NCBI RefSeq assembly: GCF_016587775.1
Contig: NZ_BOCG01000507.1
Coordinates: 1 to 42,339 of the forward strand
DNA: 42,339 nucleotides
DNA from: Lactobacillus nasalidis
GTDB taxonomy: Bacteria; Bacillota; Bacilli; Lactobacillales; Lactobacillaceae
Direction: 5' to 3'
Numbering within the stretch: the stretch's first letter is position 1; each line of letters opens with the position of its first letter. Of the stretch, positions 8,128 to 17,626 are shown piece after piece. The notes below the pieces were generated by a model that was given only the letters and a program-made list of their open reading frames with translations, did no database searches and was not told the origin of the DNA. Position numbers and translations under genes: made by a program.

Positions 8128-8874
8128 ATGTCACGAATTAAGTTCATGAACACGGAGATTGACAACTTGACGATGACTGAAGCATTGGATGCAATTGACG
8201 ACTTAATTGCTGCTAATAAGAATGCTTACGTTGTCACTCCTAACGTTGATCACATCATTCAGCTAGAGCGCGGTGGAGAAATTGTCGATGTCTATAAGCA
8301 TGCAGATTTGATTCTCTGTGATGGTAAGCCACTCATCTGGATCTCCAAGTGGTATGGAACACCAATTAGAGAAAAAATTTCGGGTTCAGATCTCTTCCCT
8401 CTACTTTGTGAGAGGGCTGCAAAAAAAGGTTATAAGATGTTCTTCCTAGGGGCAGCTGAAGGCGTTGCAGCTAGAGCTGCTAAGAACTTAGAAGCACGTT
8501 ATCCGGGATTGGATGTTTGTGGTATTTATTCGCCACCTTACGGCTTCGAAAATGATGAAGTTGAGATGGAAAAGATCACCAAGATGATCAAGGATGCTGC
8601 TCCACAGATTTTGATTGTTGGACTTGGAGCTCCTAAGCAGGAAAAATTTATCTATCACAATCGTGAACGCCTCGGTGTTCCAGTTAGTTTGGGCTTAGGG
8701 GCCAGTCTAGACTTTGAAGCTGGACAAATCAAGCGTGCTCCAAAGTGGATGGCTAACCATGGTTTTGAATGGCTCTATAGAATCACTCAAGATCCTAAGC
8801 GACTTGCTAAGCGCTACTTGGTGGATGATCGTAAAATTTTTAAACTAGCTCTTAAGTACAAGAATAAAAAATAA
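8128..8874 (+). CDS. WecG/TagA/CpsF family glycosyltransferase (GT26)
   Basis: It probably adds the second sugar to the lipid-linked primer (N-acetylmannosaminyl or hexosyl transfer in known members). Motifs are VVTPNVDHIIQL, ADLILCDGKPLIW, GSDLFPLLCERAAKKGYKMFFLG (residues about 86-108), LIVGLGAPKQEKFI and SLGLGASLDFEAGQIKRAPKW. The ATG at 8128 is preferred to the GTG at 8113 because AGGTGGG (8111-8117) is well placed for the ATG and overlaps the GTG. This gives 248 aa, normal for the family. The membrane-associating basic C-terminus is present (KRYLVDDRKIFKLALKYKNKK region). The donor sugar is unknown; GDP-mannose is not established for this family. Confidence 0.88.
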   Translation: MSRIKFMNTEIDNLTMTEALDAIDDLIAANKNAYVVTPNVDHIIQLERGGEIVDVYKHADLILCDGKPLIWISKWYGTPIREKISGSDLFPLLCERAAKKGYKMFFLGAAEGVAARAAKNLEARYPGLDVCGIYSPPYGFENDEVEMEKITKMIKDAAPQILIVGLGAPKQEKFIYHNRERLGVPVSLGLGASLDFEAGQIKRAPKWMANHGFEWLYRITQDPKRLAKRYLVDDRKIFKLALKYKNKK

Positions 8875-8916
8875 ATCTAGTTTACGGTTGACTTTACGAC
8901 AAAGGAGAGCATAATC

Positions 8917-9969
<1,053 letters not shown>

Positions 9970-10068
9970 AAGATTGCTGAAACGGCTTCAACAAAATTAA
10001 ATATAACAATTGTGCTTTAAATTAGTAAAGTGACCGTATTGTTGCTGTATGGGGAGGGAGACTTGCCA

Positions 10069-11148
10069 ATGAAATTAGCAGATCAAAACATTCTATTTAT
10101 TGCTAGAGCGCCGATGCATGGCGGAACTGAAAAAGTTGTTTTGCAACTGTGTGAAATTTTTAAGCCGCTGGTTAATAAAATTGTTGTTTGCGCAGGTAAT
10201 GGCTTTGATCAAGATGCTTTGAAAAAGGTTGGAATCAAGTTCTATGAGATCCCAGATTTAGCAGATAAGAATCCCAAGGTAGTATTAAATATTGCCTCTA
10301 AACTTAAACATGTAGTTAAACAAGAGAATATTACAGTAATCCACACTCACCATAGAATGGCTGCCTTTTATGTGACTTTGTTAGGTCTCTATAAAAAGTG
10401 TGTCTTTATCAACACTAGTCACAATACATTTCACGATAAAGTGAAATTCACGCACTTTTCATATAAGTATGCGCACTTAATTGCTTGTGGAGAGATGGTT
10501 AAAAAGAATCTTGCGGATACCTTTGGCTTAAAAGATATTACTGTCATTCATAATGCGGTTGAACCGTTTAAAGGTCCTGTTGTTGAAGAACCAACTTTGA
10601 AGGAATTGCATGAAAGAGATTATCAGCTGATAGGTAATGTTGGCCGTTTATCGGAGCAAAAAGGCTTTGAATACTTTATTGACGCGATGCCTAGCATTCT
10701 TGGAAAGTACCCACAAACGAAATTCATTATTATTGGTGCTGGTGAGCTTGAGCATAAGCTTAAACAACAAGCTAAGAATGTAGGTGTTTGGGATGCAATT
10801 GTGTGGTTAGGCTTTCGTAAAGATGTCCAAAATTTGATGAGTCAGCTTGATTTAGTTGTACTTAGTTCTCTTTGGGAAGGATTGCCTTTAACGCCGATTG
10901 AAGCATTCAGTGTAGGGGTTCCAGTTGTAGGTACGGCTGTAGATGGCACCCCGGAAGAGATTCAAGACGGTTATAATGGTTACTTAGCTAAACCAAAGGA
11001 TAGCGAAGATTTAGCTGAGAAGGTAATCACTGCTATTGATCAGAACGCAAAGATATCGATGAAAGGTGCTGTCAAAAAGACTTATGATGAAGAATTTTCG
11101 TTTGATGTCTTGCAAAGAAAATATATTTCTTTCTATGAGAATATATAG
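10069..11148 (+). CDS. Glycosyltransferase family 4
   Basis: A retaining GT-B enzyme that adds a sugar, possibly mannose from GDP-mannose, to the growing repeat unit at the cytosolic membrane face. The N-terminal domain starts NILFIARAPMHGGTEKVVLQL (glycine-rich acceptor loop). The C-terminal donor domain has NVGRLSEQKGFEYFIDAM and SSLWEGLPLTPIEAFSVGVPVV, which holds the E-x7-E motif. I use the ATG at 10069 because GGGGAGGG (about 10051-10058) is about 10 nt upstream; an in-frame GTG at 10030 would add 13 residues unlike the family. The length becomes 359 aa. Donor and linkage are inferred from context only. Confidence 0.88.
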   Translation: MKLADQNILFIARAPMHGGTEKVVLQLCEIFKPLVNKIVVCAGNGFDQDALKKVGIKFYEIPDLADKNPKVVLNIASKLKHVVKQENITVIHTHHRMAAFYVTLLGLYKKCVFINTSHNTFHDKVKFTHFSYKYAHLIACGEMVKKNLADTFGLKDITVIHNAVEPFKGPVVEEPTLKELHERDYQLIGNVGRLSEQKGFEYFIDAMPSILGKYPQTKFIIIGAGELEHKLKQQAKNVGVWDAIVWLGFRKDVQNLMSQLDLVVLSSLWEGLPLTPIEAFSVGVPVVGTAVDGTPEEIQDGYNGYLAKPKDSEDLAEKVITAIDQNAKISMKGAVKKTYDEEFSFDVLQRKYISFYENI

Positions 11149-11508
11149 TGTTATATAATATTTATTCTGCACAAAAATATACCAATTTTTCCATGATTAA
11201 GTATGGAAGAAAAGACTTTGGGCATCATCATGAATGATATTGATAAACTTTGGAAGTACTACTGATCTAAATACAACAGAGTATCTAAGTGTTGTCCAAC
11301 TAACAATGAACCCAGGTTCGTAGACATGTTTGCCTTGAATATTTTGGTCTAACTCTCTGCCCTAGATTTTAAAACTTCAGATGTGTTCCTTGAAGCAGAA
11401 AATGATCACATCTAACGTCTGTCATATGCATTCATATCGACTAGGTTCTAATGTAAGGGTCAATCTATTCTTGTAATTTCTGATTATTAAAACAAGGGGG
11501 AATATCTT
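11149..11508 (+). other. Non-coding gap in the variable EPS region
   Basis: No convincing ORF exists on either strand. The stretch is stop-rich in all frames, including short disconnected segments such as MNDIDKLWKYY and, in another frame, PRFVDMFALNILV. It may be a decayed gene, but I recognise no family. A small inverted repeat (TTTTTCCAT / ATGGAAGAAAA, around 11190-11218) lies near the left end. The ribosome site AAGGGGG of the next gene lies at the right end. Confidence 0.5.
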
Positions 11509-12525
11509 ATGCTGCCGTTAATATCTGTTGTTGTACCAGTATATAATGTCGAAAAGTACTTAACACAGTGCGTTGAATCTTTGGTAGCTCAATCATATAA
11601 AAATATAGAGATCCTATTAATTGACGATGGCTCAAGGGATGGCAGTGGAATGTTATGTGATCAATTTGCCAAAAAATATTCTAATGTTGCTGCGTATCAT
11701 AAAAATAATACTGGACTAGGGTTGACTAGAAATTATGGCTTGGAAAGAATTAAGGGAGATTATGTAACTTTTGTTGACAGTGATGACTATTTAGCACCTG
11801 ATGCAGTTCAACAATTAGTAGATGGGTTAAAGCATGGTGAGAATGATACCGTTATCGGTGGTTTTACTAAAATTACCGATAAAGGGGAGAAGATATATGT
11901 GGAATCATATCCTAAAGAGGATTTTAATGACGAAGAATGCTACAGCAAAGTTTTTTGTAAAATGCTGGGAAGCAGTCCAAAAGAACATGATTCTATAAAA
12001 GCATCTGTTTGGAATGTGTTATATTCAACTTCATTAATTAAAAGAAACCACATTTCGTTTGTATCAGAACGGCAATATATTTCTGAAGATATTGTATGGG
12101 ATTCTGACTATTTTAAGTATTCAACGAACACAGAAATAATTGATTCAACGTCGTATTATTATAGGTCTAATCCGACTTCGTTGTCCAAAACGTATAGACC
12201 GGATCGCTTCGAAAAATGTGTTGTTTTTTTTGAGTATATGACCAATAAAATGGTTTATACAAAAATTTGTGATGAAGCTAGGCTAAGGCTAACTAAAAAT
12301 TTATTTATAAATGTAAGATCTTGTTTTGCTTTAGAGAAAGGAAGATCGTTTCATGAGATCAAGCAAAGCATAAGAAAAATATGTTCAAATTTGGTTTTGC
12401 AAGAGGCGATAAAAGCCTACCCGGTCAGCCAATTGGGGATTAGTCAAAAAGTTTTTATTCATATGGTTAAAAATAAATGTGTAACTATTTTGGCTGTCTT
12501 GTCCAAATATGGATTACTAGAATAG
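11509..12525 (+). CDS. Glycosyltransferase family 2
   Basis: An inverting GT-A enzyme for EPS repeat-unit assembly. The N-terminus is classic: LISVVVPVYNVEKYLTQCVE, then LIDDGSRDGS (nucleotide-binding Asp) and TFVDSDDYL (the DxD metal-binding motif). The C-terminal half (about 150-338) is divergent, as usual for the specificity part. At 338 aa the length is normal. AAGGGGG precedes the ATG by about 8 nt. The acetyltransferase gene follows after about 20 nt, so they are co-transcribed. A+T-rich codons mark it as part of the variable block. Donor unknown. Confidence 0.88.
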   Translation: MLPLISVVVPVYNVEKYLTQCVESLVAQSYKNIEILLIDDGSRDGSGMLCDQFAKKYSNVAAYHKNNTGLGLTRNYGLERIKGDYVTFVDSDDYLAPDAVQQLVDGLKHGENDTVIGGFTKITDKGEKIYVESYPKEDFNDEECYSKVFCKMLGSSPKEHDSIKASVWNVLYSTSLIKRNHISFVSERQYISEDIVWDSDYFKYSTNTEIIDSTSYYYRSNPTSLSKTYRPDRFEKCVVFFEYMTNKMVYTKICDEARLRLTKNLFINVRSCFALEKGRSFHEIKQSIRKICSNLVLQEAIKAYPVSQLGISQKVFIHMVKNKCVTILAVLSKYGLLE

Positions 12526-12547
12526 ATAGAGGAATAAGCGGTAAACT

Positions 12548-13087
12548 ATGAAGAAGCTTTTTTTAGGTGTAAGAGCAATATTTTTCTTCGTATTTTTAAA
12601 GCTACGATACGGGAATAGGTGTGATTTGCACATAGTAAATTCTATTCGTGGAATAAATAAGTTTGAATTGCAGTCAAATGCTACATTAAAAATTGGAAAG
12701 TTCTTGATGACGCAAGGGCCGTTATATTTAAAGGCACTGCCGGACGCAAATATTATAATTGGAGATAATGTCTTTTTTAATCACAATTGCTCCATTACAG
12801 CTGCAGATAGTGTAATTATTGGAGATAATGTTACTATTGCAAATAATGTTGTAATTGTAGATCATGATCATGTAATGGATACAGTGGGTGTGGTTCAAGA
12901 CAGATTGACTAAAGCGCCAGTTGTAATTGAAGATAATGCTTGGATTGCAGCAAATACCACTATAACTAAAGGAGTTCATATAGGTACTGGCGCTGTAGTA
13001 GCAGCTGGTGCCGTAGTGACTCACGATGTTCCAGCACATACAATTGCTGCGGGGATTCCAGCTAAAAAAATTAAAAGTTGCATCTGA
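12548..13087 (+). CDS. Left-handed beta-helix acyltransferase (hexapeptide repeat, WbbJ-like)
   Basis: It probably O-acetylates a sugar of the repeat unit or precursor, using acetyl-CoA in the cytosol. The 179-aa protein has an N-terminal hydrophobic stretch, then hexapeptide repeats of the type IIGDNVFFNHNCSI, VIIGDNVTIANNVVIVDHDH (catalytic His region) and WIAANTTITKGVHIGTGAVVAAGAVV, ending AAGIPAKKIKSCI. GAGGAATA lies before the ATG at 12548. It follows the GT2 gene closely and precedes a 260-nt gap. A cytosolic acetyltransferase beside the membrane acyltransferase suggests two distinct acyl decorations. Confidence 0.87.
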   Translation: MKKLFLGVRAIFFFVFLKLRYGNRCDLHIVNSIRGINKFELQSNATLKIGKFLMTQGPLYLKALPDANIIIGDNVFFNHNCSITAADSVIIGDNVTIANNVVIVDHDHVMDTVGVVQDRLTKAPVVIEDNAWIAANTTITKGVHIGTGAVVAAGAVVTHDVPAHTIAAGIPAKKIKSCI

Positions 13088-13348
13088 TTAAAAAAATGAG
13101 CTTACTTTATTTAAACCAAATCAAATCGCAGTCTACGCTATATAATAGAAAAAAACTGGCTACATACTATATAGACCTCGTCTTGATAATAGAATTTTTA
13201 GATTCCATAGAGTTGTTGTAAAGGCTTACGGTACTCTGCGCTTTATCTAGTACTTGTAGTGAACTTATTTTGGTCTATCAATTTTGGCGGAAACTGATTG
13301 TCTAATAGTTGTTAAAATTATCGATAATATATAGTATGGAGCAATTAA
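13088..13348 (+). promoter_or_regulatory. Gap with candidate internal promoter and palindrome
   Basis: No coding content was seen. At the right end, TTGTTA (about 13308-13313) is followed 17 nt later by TAGTAT, or 15 nt later by TATAGT, a possible promoter for the gene at 13349. The spacer holds the perfect 12-bp palindrome ATTATCGATAAT (13317-13328). Confidence 0.35.
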
Positions 13349-14314
13349 ATGAAAAAGTGCTGTTTTATCATTCCATATTTTGGAAAATTACCAAATTACT
13401 TTGAGGTTTTTGCGAAGTCATGTGAAAAAAAACTTGATTACCAATGGCTTGTTTTTACTGATGATGAGCATAGATATCAAGTACCTAAAAATGTAGTTTT
13501 GAAGTCAATGAGCTTTAATGAATTTCTTAACATAACTAAAAATAAGTTAGGCTTTGAACCAGAAATACAAGAGTACCATAAAATTTGTGACTTAAAGCCA
13601 GCATTTGGCTATATATTTGAAGACTACATAAAGGAATTCGAATTTTGGGGCTACTGTGATTTAGATACAATTTTTGGGGACATGAATGCATTTATCACGG
13701 ATGACATACTGAGAAAATATGATAAACTCTTTTGTTTAGGGCATTGTGTGATGTTTAAAAATAATTACGAAAATAACAGGATGTTTATGAAACCTGTAAA
13801 TGGTAAGATATGGTATAGAGAATCATTCTTGTCGCCAAAAACTACTGTATTTGACGAGACGTATGGTGGAACACATAATATTAACACGCTTTTTAAGTTC
13901 TATAATAAAAAAGTTTTAGAAGAAGACTGGTCATTTAATTGCAATATTGCCCCAGCGAATTTGCAAAGGATACGTTATGTTCCTGAAAGTAATAGCTTTA
14001 AAGTCGAGAAATATCACGATTCGATCTTCGTTTGGGATAATGGAAAAATTTTACGGTATCAGTTGAAAAAGGGAAAAATATATAGCGAAGAATACATGTA
14101 CATGCATTTTCAACAACGAAAAATGAAGGTGGACAAAAAGGTACTACAAACTTCTGCTATAAAAATTCTTGGAGACGGATTTTATAGCATGGATGAAGAA
14201 AAGGTCACTGTAAGTAATTTTAAAAAGATAAAGCACAGAGTATATTCATTTAGGAAATTTAAGCTGTTGTTAAAATGGAAAAAAGACGGTCTAAAGAAAA
14301 AACTAGGAATCTGA
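13349..14314 (+). CDS. DUF6625-like protein, putative glycosyltransferase
   Basis: The start MKKCCFIIPYFGKLPNYFEVF and the central LKPAFGYIFEDYI...FEFWGYCDLDTIFGD block (about 86-113) resemble the DUF6625 proteins found in capsule and EPS clusters. The DLDTIFGD segment looks like a GT-A type DxD site, so a glycosyltransferase role is likely but unproven. The C-terminal part is basic (from about residue 240). At 321 aa it is full length. GGAG sits about 8 nt upstream of the ATG. No membrane segment is seen. Assignment by recalled motifs; a profile search would settle it. Confidence 0.75.
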   Translation: MKKCCFIIPYFGKLPNYFEVFAKSCEKKLDYQWLVFTDDEHRYQVPKNVVLKSMSFNEFLNITKNKLGFEPEIQEYHKICDLKPAFGYIFEDYIKEFEFWGYCDLDTIFGDMNAFITDDILRKYDKLFCLGHCVMFKNNYENNRMFMKPVNGKIWYRESFLSPKTTVFDETYGGTHNINTLFKFYNKKVLEEDWSFNCNIAPANLQRIRYVPESNSFKVEKYHDSIFVWDNGKILRYQLKKGKIYSEEYMYMHFQQRKMKVDKKVLQTSAIKILGDGFYSMDEEKVTVSNFKKIKHRVYSFRKFKLLLKWKKDGLKKKLGI

Positions 14315-14375
14315 ACTGTATGTTAATAGTGATGAGAAAGAACCATGATCGTATATGGTGAACCGGTAGATACTA

Positions 14376-14446
14376 ATGAACAAAAAAATTGTATTAAGCA
14401 AACATAATTTGATCGAATTTATTATATCATTTTTTTATTTAATTTG
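14376..14446 (+). other. Out-of-frame N-terminus of the polymerase gene with a T7 tract
   Basis: An ATG at 14376 opens MNKKIVLSKHNLIEFIISFF, a plausible start for a membrane polymerase, but this frame stops at 14460. The downstream polymerase frame is offset by one base. Seven T at 14430-14436 lie at the crossover. Adding one T would give a continuous protein through IISFFLFNLLFGTLTPDSF. I infer either a slippage switch or a fixed frameshift. Confidence 0.6.
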
Positions 14447-15547
14447 TTATTTGGTACCCTAACTCCTGATTCTTTTCAAAAAGCAATCAACATGATAGGA
14501 ATAGCTATTAGTTTATTTATTGCTTTGATAGTGCTTCAGTATGCGAATTATAATAGGTCAAAAATTAAAATCGAAATCTTACTATTTCTTTTTTGGGCAG
14601 GAGCATTATATTCTACGTATTGTAGTAGAGAAAGCTATATGCAGATGAATAGCTGGCAAGCAGGAATATATTTTATATTTAGAATATTGTCTTTTTTTGT
14701 AATGCTAGTTTATTCTGTAGAGAGAGGTGATGGCAAAGAAATTATAAAAGAATTCTTTGTGATCTCTTTAATATATTGTTTGATAAATGACTTAGTTTTC
14801 ATTCCTCAAATGGCAGTTTTTAGGGCAACACAAGGCTACTTATTAGGAAATAAATTTTCTGTTTCATATATGCACTTAGAAATGGTAGCTTTCTATATTT
14901 TTCAAGGAGCTTTAGGTAATAAAACAAAGAAGAATATTACGCTAGTATTGATTCTATATTCTTTAACCATATCATTGTTAGTAGATTGTATTACCGGAGT
15001 TATGGGTGTACTTTTTTTCATTGTACTAGCCTTTTTACTTCCGAAGAAAATTACCAGAAATCCTTTACTATGGGTTGTAATATCAGTACTTTCCTTCGCA
15101 TCTGTATATAATTATAATTATATTGTTGAAACAGATATATATCAAAAACTCTTTGTAAGATCCCTTGATAGAGGTGTTACCCTGACAGGACGTATGAACA
15201 TTTATAAGGAGCTGCCACATTTAATGTCGGGACATTGGTTATGGGGATACGGACCTAGTAGTTCGTATGAGGTAATTCATAACTATTTAAATATGCCGAA
15301 TACACAGAATGGGTTTTGGGATATCATATTACAAGTAGGTATAGTTTCTTTTACATTCTTAGCTCTACTAACAATTTATTCTATCTACCAAATAGACAAA
15401 AAAAAGGAAAATTTTCTTATTCCAATTATTGCGATGTTGGATATGTATAGTGTTTTGGCTATATTTGAGATTACTATAAGTCTTAGCTTTATAGGATTTG
15501 TAATTATCGCAGCTGTTTATTCTAGTTCACAAGTGATAGAAATATAA
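14444..15547 (+). CDS. wzy: Wzy-like polysaccharide polymerase (N-terminus frameshifted)
   Basis: It would join repeat units on the outer membrane face. The open frame encodes a very hydrophobic protein with about nine or ten membrane segments and a large loop near 225-290 containing GVTLTGRMNIYKELPHLMSG and LWGYGPSSSYEVIHN, as in the Wzy/O-antigen ligase superfamily. The only start in frame is TTG 14444, with no ribosome site and in the middle of the first hydrophobic segment. The frame is closed upstream by a TAA at 14405. The natural N-terminus is probably at ATG 14376 in another frame, so in this sequence the gene may be off, or expressed by slippage on T7. No other polymerase is present. 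Confidence 0.75.
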   Translation: MLFGTLTPDSFQKAINMIGIAISLFIALIVLQYANYNRSKIKIEILLFLFWAGALYSTYCSRESYMQMNSWQAGIYFIFRILSFFVMLVYSVERGDGKEIIKEFFVISLIYCLINDLVFIPQMAVFRATQGYLLGNKFSVSYMHLEMVAFYIFQGALGNKTKKNITLVLILYSLTISLLVDCITGVMGVLFFIVLAFLLPKKITRNPLLWVVISVLSFASVYNYNYIVETDIYQKLFVRSLDRGVTLTGRMNIYKELPHLMSGHWLWGYGPSSSYEVIHNYLNMPNTQNGFWDIILQVGIVSFTFLALLTIYSIYQIDKKKENFLIPIIAMLDMYSVLAIFEITISLSFIGFVIIAAVYSSSQVIEI

Positions 15548-15563
15548 GTAGGGAATCTGTTTT

Positions 15564-16211
15564 ATGTCCAAGCTATTATCTTTAATGTATACGATATTTT
15601 TTAATTTGAGATATTTACCGTTTAAGCAAGCTATTTTGCTTCCAATCAAAATAAATTATAAAGTGAAGAGCAAGCTTAATAGAGGAAGTATAATCATAAA
15701 AGCGCCTGTTTCTAGATTTATGATCAAAATAGGGTTCCAAGGTTCTAGCTTCATTTCATATGGCTCATCTTCGTTAAGCGTTTTGAATGGTGGAGAGTTG
15801 ATTTTTAACGGGGATTGTATTTTTGGCGAAGGTTGCAACATATTTGTTGATGGTGGAAGCTTAACGATTGGTGAAAGCGTATATGCTAATAGAGACTTCT
15901 TATTTCAATGCGAAGATAGAAGCGTTATAGAAGATAATATTCTAATAGGATGGAGAGTAAGCATCCGGGACACTGATGGTCATGCCGTTAATAAGAAAGG
16001 TGTGACTGGTGGTGAATCTGCACCTATTTGTTTAAAAAAAGGATGTTGGGTAGCAGCACAATCAACCATCTTGAAAGGCACGGTAATTAGTGAGTACAGT
16101 ATTGTGGGTGCTTGTTCATTAGTTCTTGGTTTGAAAATGTCGAAGTCACATTGTATGATTGCTGGTTCTCCGGCTAAAGTAAAGAGAGAAAATGTCACAT
16201 TATTAAATTAA
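15564..16211 (+). CDS. Hexapeptide-repeat acyltransferase (left-handed beta-helix)
   Basis: A second putative sugar O-acetyltransferase. The 215 residues show beta-helix repeats such as LTIGESVYANRDF, VIEDNILIGWRVSIRDTDGH (with the catalytic His), WVAAQSTILKGTVISEYSIVGA and the end MIAGSPAKVKREN. The last piece is typical of the family's acetyl-CoA-binding edge. The N-terminal 40 residues are basic and hydrophobic, perhaps for membrane contact. It starts about 16 nt after the polymerase stop, preceded by TAGGGAA. Substrate unknown; its place between polymerase and GT2 genes points to the EPS. Confidence 0.85.
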   Translation: MSKLLSLMYTIFFNLRYLPFKQAILLPIKINYKVKSKLNRGSIIIKAPVSRFMIKIGFQGSSFISYGSSSLSVLNGGELIFNGDCIFGEGCNIFVDGGSLTIGESVYANRDFLFQCEDRSVIEDNILIGWRVSIRDTDGHAVNKKGVTGGESAPICLKKGCWVAAQSTILKGTVISEYSIVGACSLVLGLKMSKSHCMIAGSPAKVKRENVTLLN

Positions 16212-16230
16212 AAACTAAAAGCTAAAAACT

Positions 16231-17229
16231 ATGAAAGAAAATTCCCCTTTATTAACTATTGTAGTACCAGTTTATAATTCTAAGCATTATTTAAAAGAGT
16301 GTGTTAATTCGATCATAAATAATGAAATTAAAAACAATGCTAGAGTGGAGATCATTTTAGTAGACGATGGCTCATCAGACGGTAGTGCTAAAGCTTGTGA
16401 TGAGTATTCCCAAAACAATGATAATATTGAAGTAGTACATTTAAAGAATGGTGGAGTGTCTAAAGCAAGAAACTTCGGATTGAAACTAGCAACTGGAAAA
16501 TATGTTTGGTTCGTTGATAGTGATGATATTCTACTAAATGGAGCTCTTTCAAATGTTATTGAAACAATAACTACCACCGATTTTGATATATACATTTTTG
16601 GATATCTCTTAAAAAATAAATTTGAAGGGACGAATGACGTCGAAAAGAAAAAAATCTTGAAGATAAGTAAGAAAGAGGCCATCCATTCTCTGTTAGACCC
16701 AGACTTTGCTACATTTCCGTGGAATAAAATTTTTAAAAAATCACTAATAATAGAAAATAGCATCTCATTTCCAAACAAAATGATTATGTGTGAAGATATG
16801 GAATTTTGTTATATGGCTTTTGATAAGGCTAAAAAGTTCCTTTTAACTAATAGCAAGTTATATGGGTATAGAAAAAACGGAAGTGGAGCATCTTTTAGTA
16901 AAAGTAAAGCACATTTTAAAGATGCAGCTATAGCTAACTTTGACTTATGCGAATATATCGAAAAAAACTATCCAGAATATTTTGGTGAAATTTTCAAGAA
17001 TACTGTCGTGTCTATAGTCAGTTATTTATATAAATATAATAATTCGGATAGTGACTATTTAAAGTTGAGTGGCTTTATTAAAACACATGAGACACAGTGT
17101 TATAAACTAAGTGGAAAATTAAAAGTAGAGGTTTTGTTGTTCCTACATGGAAAATATATCTTTGATATTGTAGGGTTCATTAAGATACTAGTAAAAAAGA
17201 TATTAAAGAATAACGTTACGTTGACATAG
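16231..17229 (+). CDS. Glycosyltransferase family 2
   Basis: The N-terminus LLTIVVPVYNSKHYLKECVN, then ILVDDGSSDGS and VWFVDSDD (DxD) mark a GT-A fold transferase. The C-terminal half has WNKIFKKSLI and MIMCEDMEFCY, common in GT2 capsule enzymes. It is 332 aa. The 20 nt before the ATG at 16231 are A-rich (a repeated AAAAACT/AAAAGCT) with no purine-rich ribosome site, so translation may depend on coupling to the upstream gene or be weak. It shares the general plan, but little else beyond the motifs, with the GT2 at 11509. Donor unknown. Confidence 0.87.
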   Translation: MKENSPLLTIVVPVYNSKHYLKECVNSIINNEIKNNARVEIILVDDGSSDGSAKACDEYSQNNDNIEVVHLKNGGVSKARNFGLKLATGKYVWFVDSDDILLNGALSNVIETITTTDFDIYIFGYLLKNKFEGTNDVEKKKILKISKKEAIHSLLDPDFATFPWNKIFKKSLIIENSISFPNKMIMCEDMEFCYMAFDKAKKFLLTNSKLYGYRKNGSGASFSKSKAHFKDAAIANFDLCEYIEKNYPEYFGEIFKNTVVSIVSYLYKYNNSDSDYLKLSGFIKTHETQCYKLSGKLKVEVLLFLHGKYIFDIVGFIKILVKKILKNNVTLT

Positions 17230-17626
17230 GTTGGTCTCCAAGTAAACTTATCTGAGAATCATGTTTCATAAAAGCTTTAGCTAATGAAGCGTGATTATTT
17301 TATGAGTTACATCTATAAATGAGAATTAAAGGGATGGTATTGCGTCCTATGTGAATACTACAAGGATTCATCTCAATTGACGATGCTTGAGTTTTTGCAT
17401 AAGACGTATCCAATCTTAAATAGGTTTCTAAAACTTTAATGCAGTATAAGTATACTATTTCTTCTAAATCTAAGAAAAAATATGACATCATTGTTTGATA
17501 TTATGTTAAACATGCAACGTGTTTATATAATATCCTAAATTAGTTTTTATAGGTGTGCCATGGGTATACCCTATCTCCGAAAAATCGTAATGATTGGTTA
17601 CCGAATATAGAGTAGAAGGAAAAAAC
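17230..17626 (+). other. Non-coding gap before the flippase gene
   Basis: Stop-rich on both strands. A 63-codon open stretch on the minus strand (17300-17491) has no ribosome site and no recognisable content. The last 15 nt hold the flippase ribosome site GTAGAAGGA (about 17612-17620). With 11149-11508 and 13088-13348 this is one of three gaps of similar character in the block. Confidence 0.45.

Noticed and set aside
12728-13039. Minus-strand 103-codon frame
   Set aside because: It is the shadow of the hexapeptide-repeat acetyltransferase; its Cys/Tyr/Asn-rich product is an artefact of the repeats.
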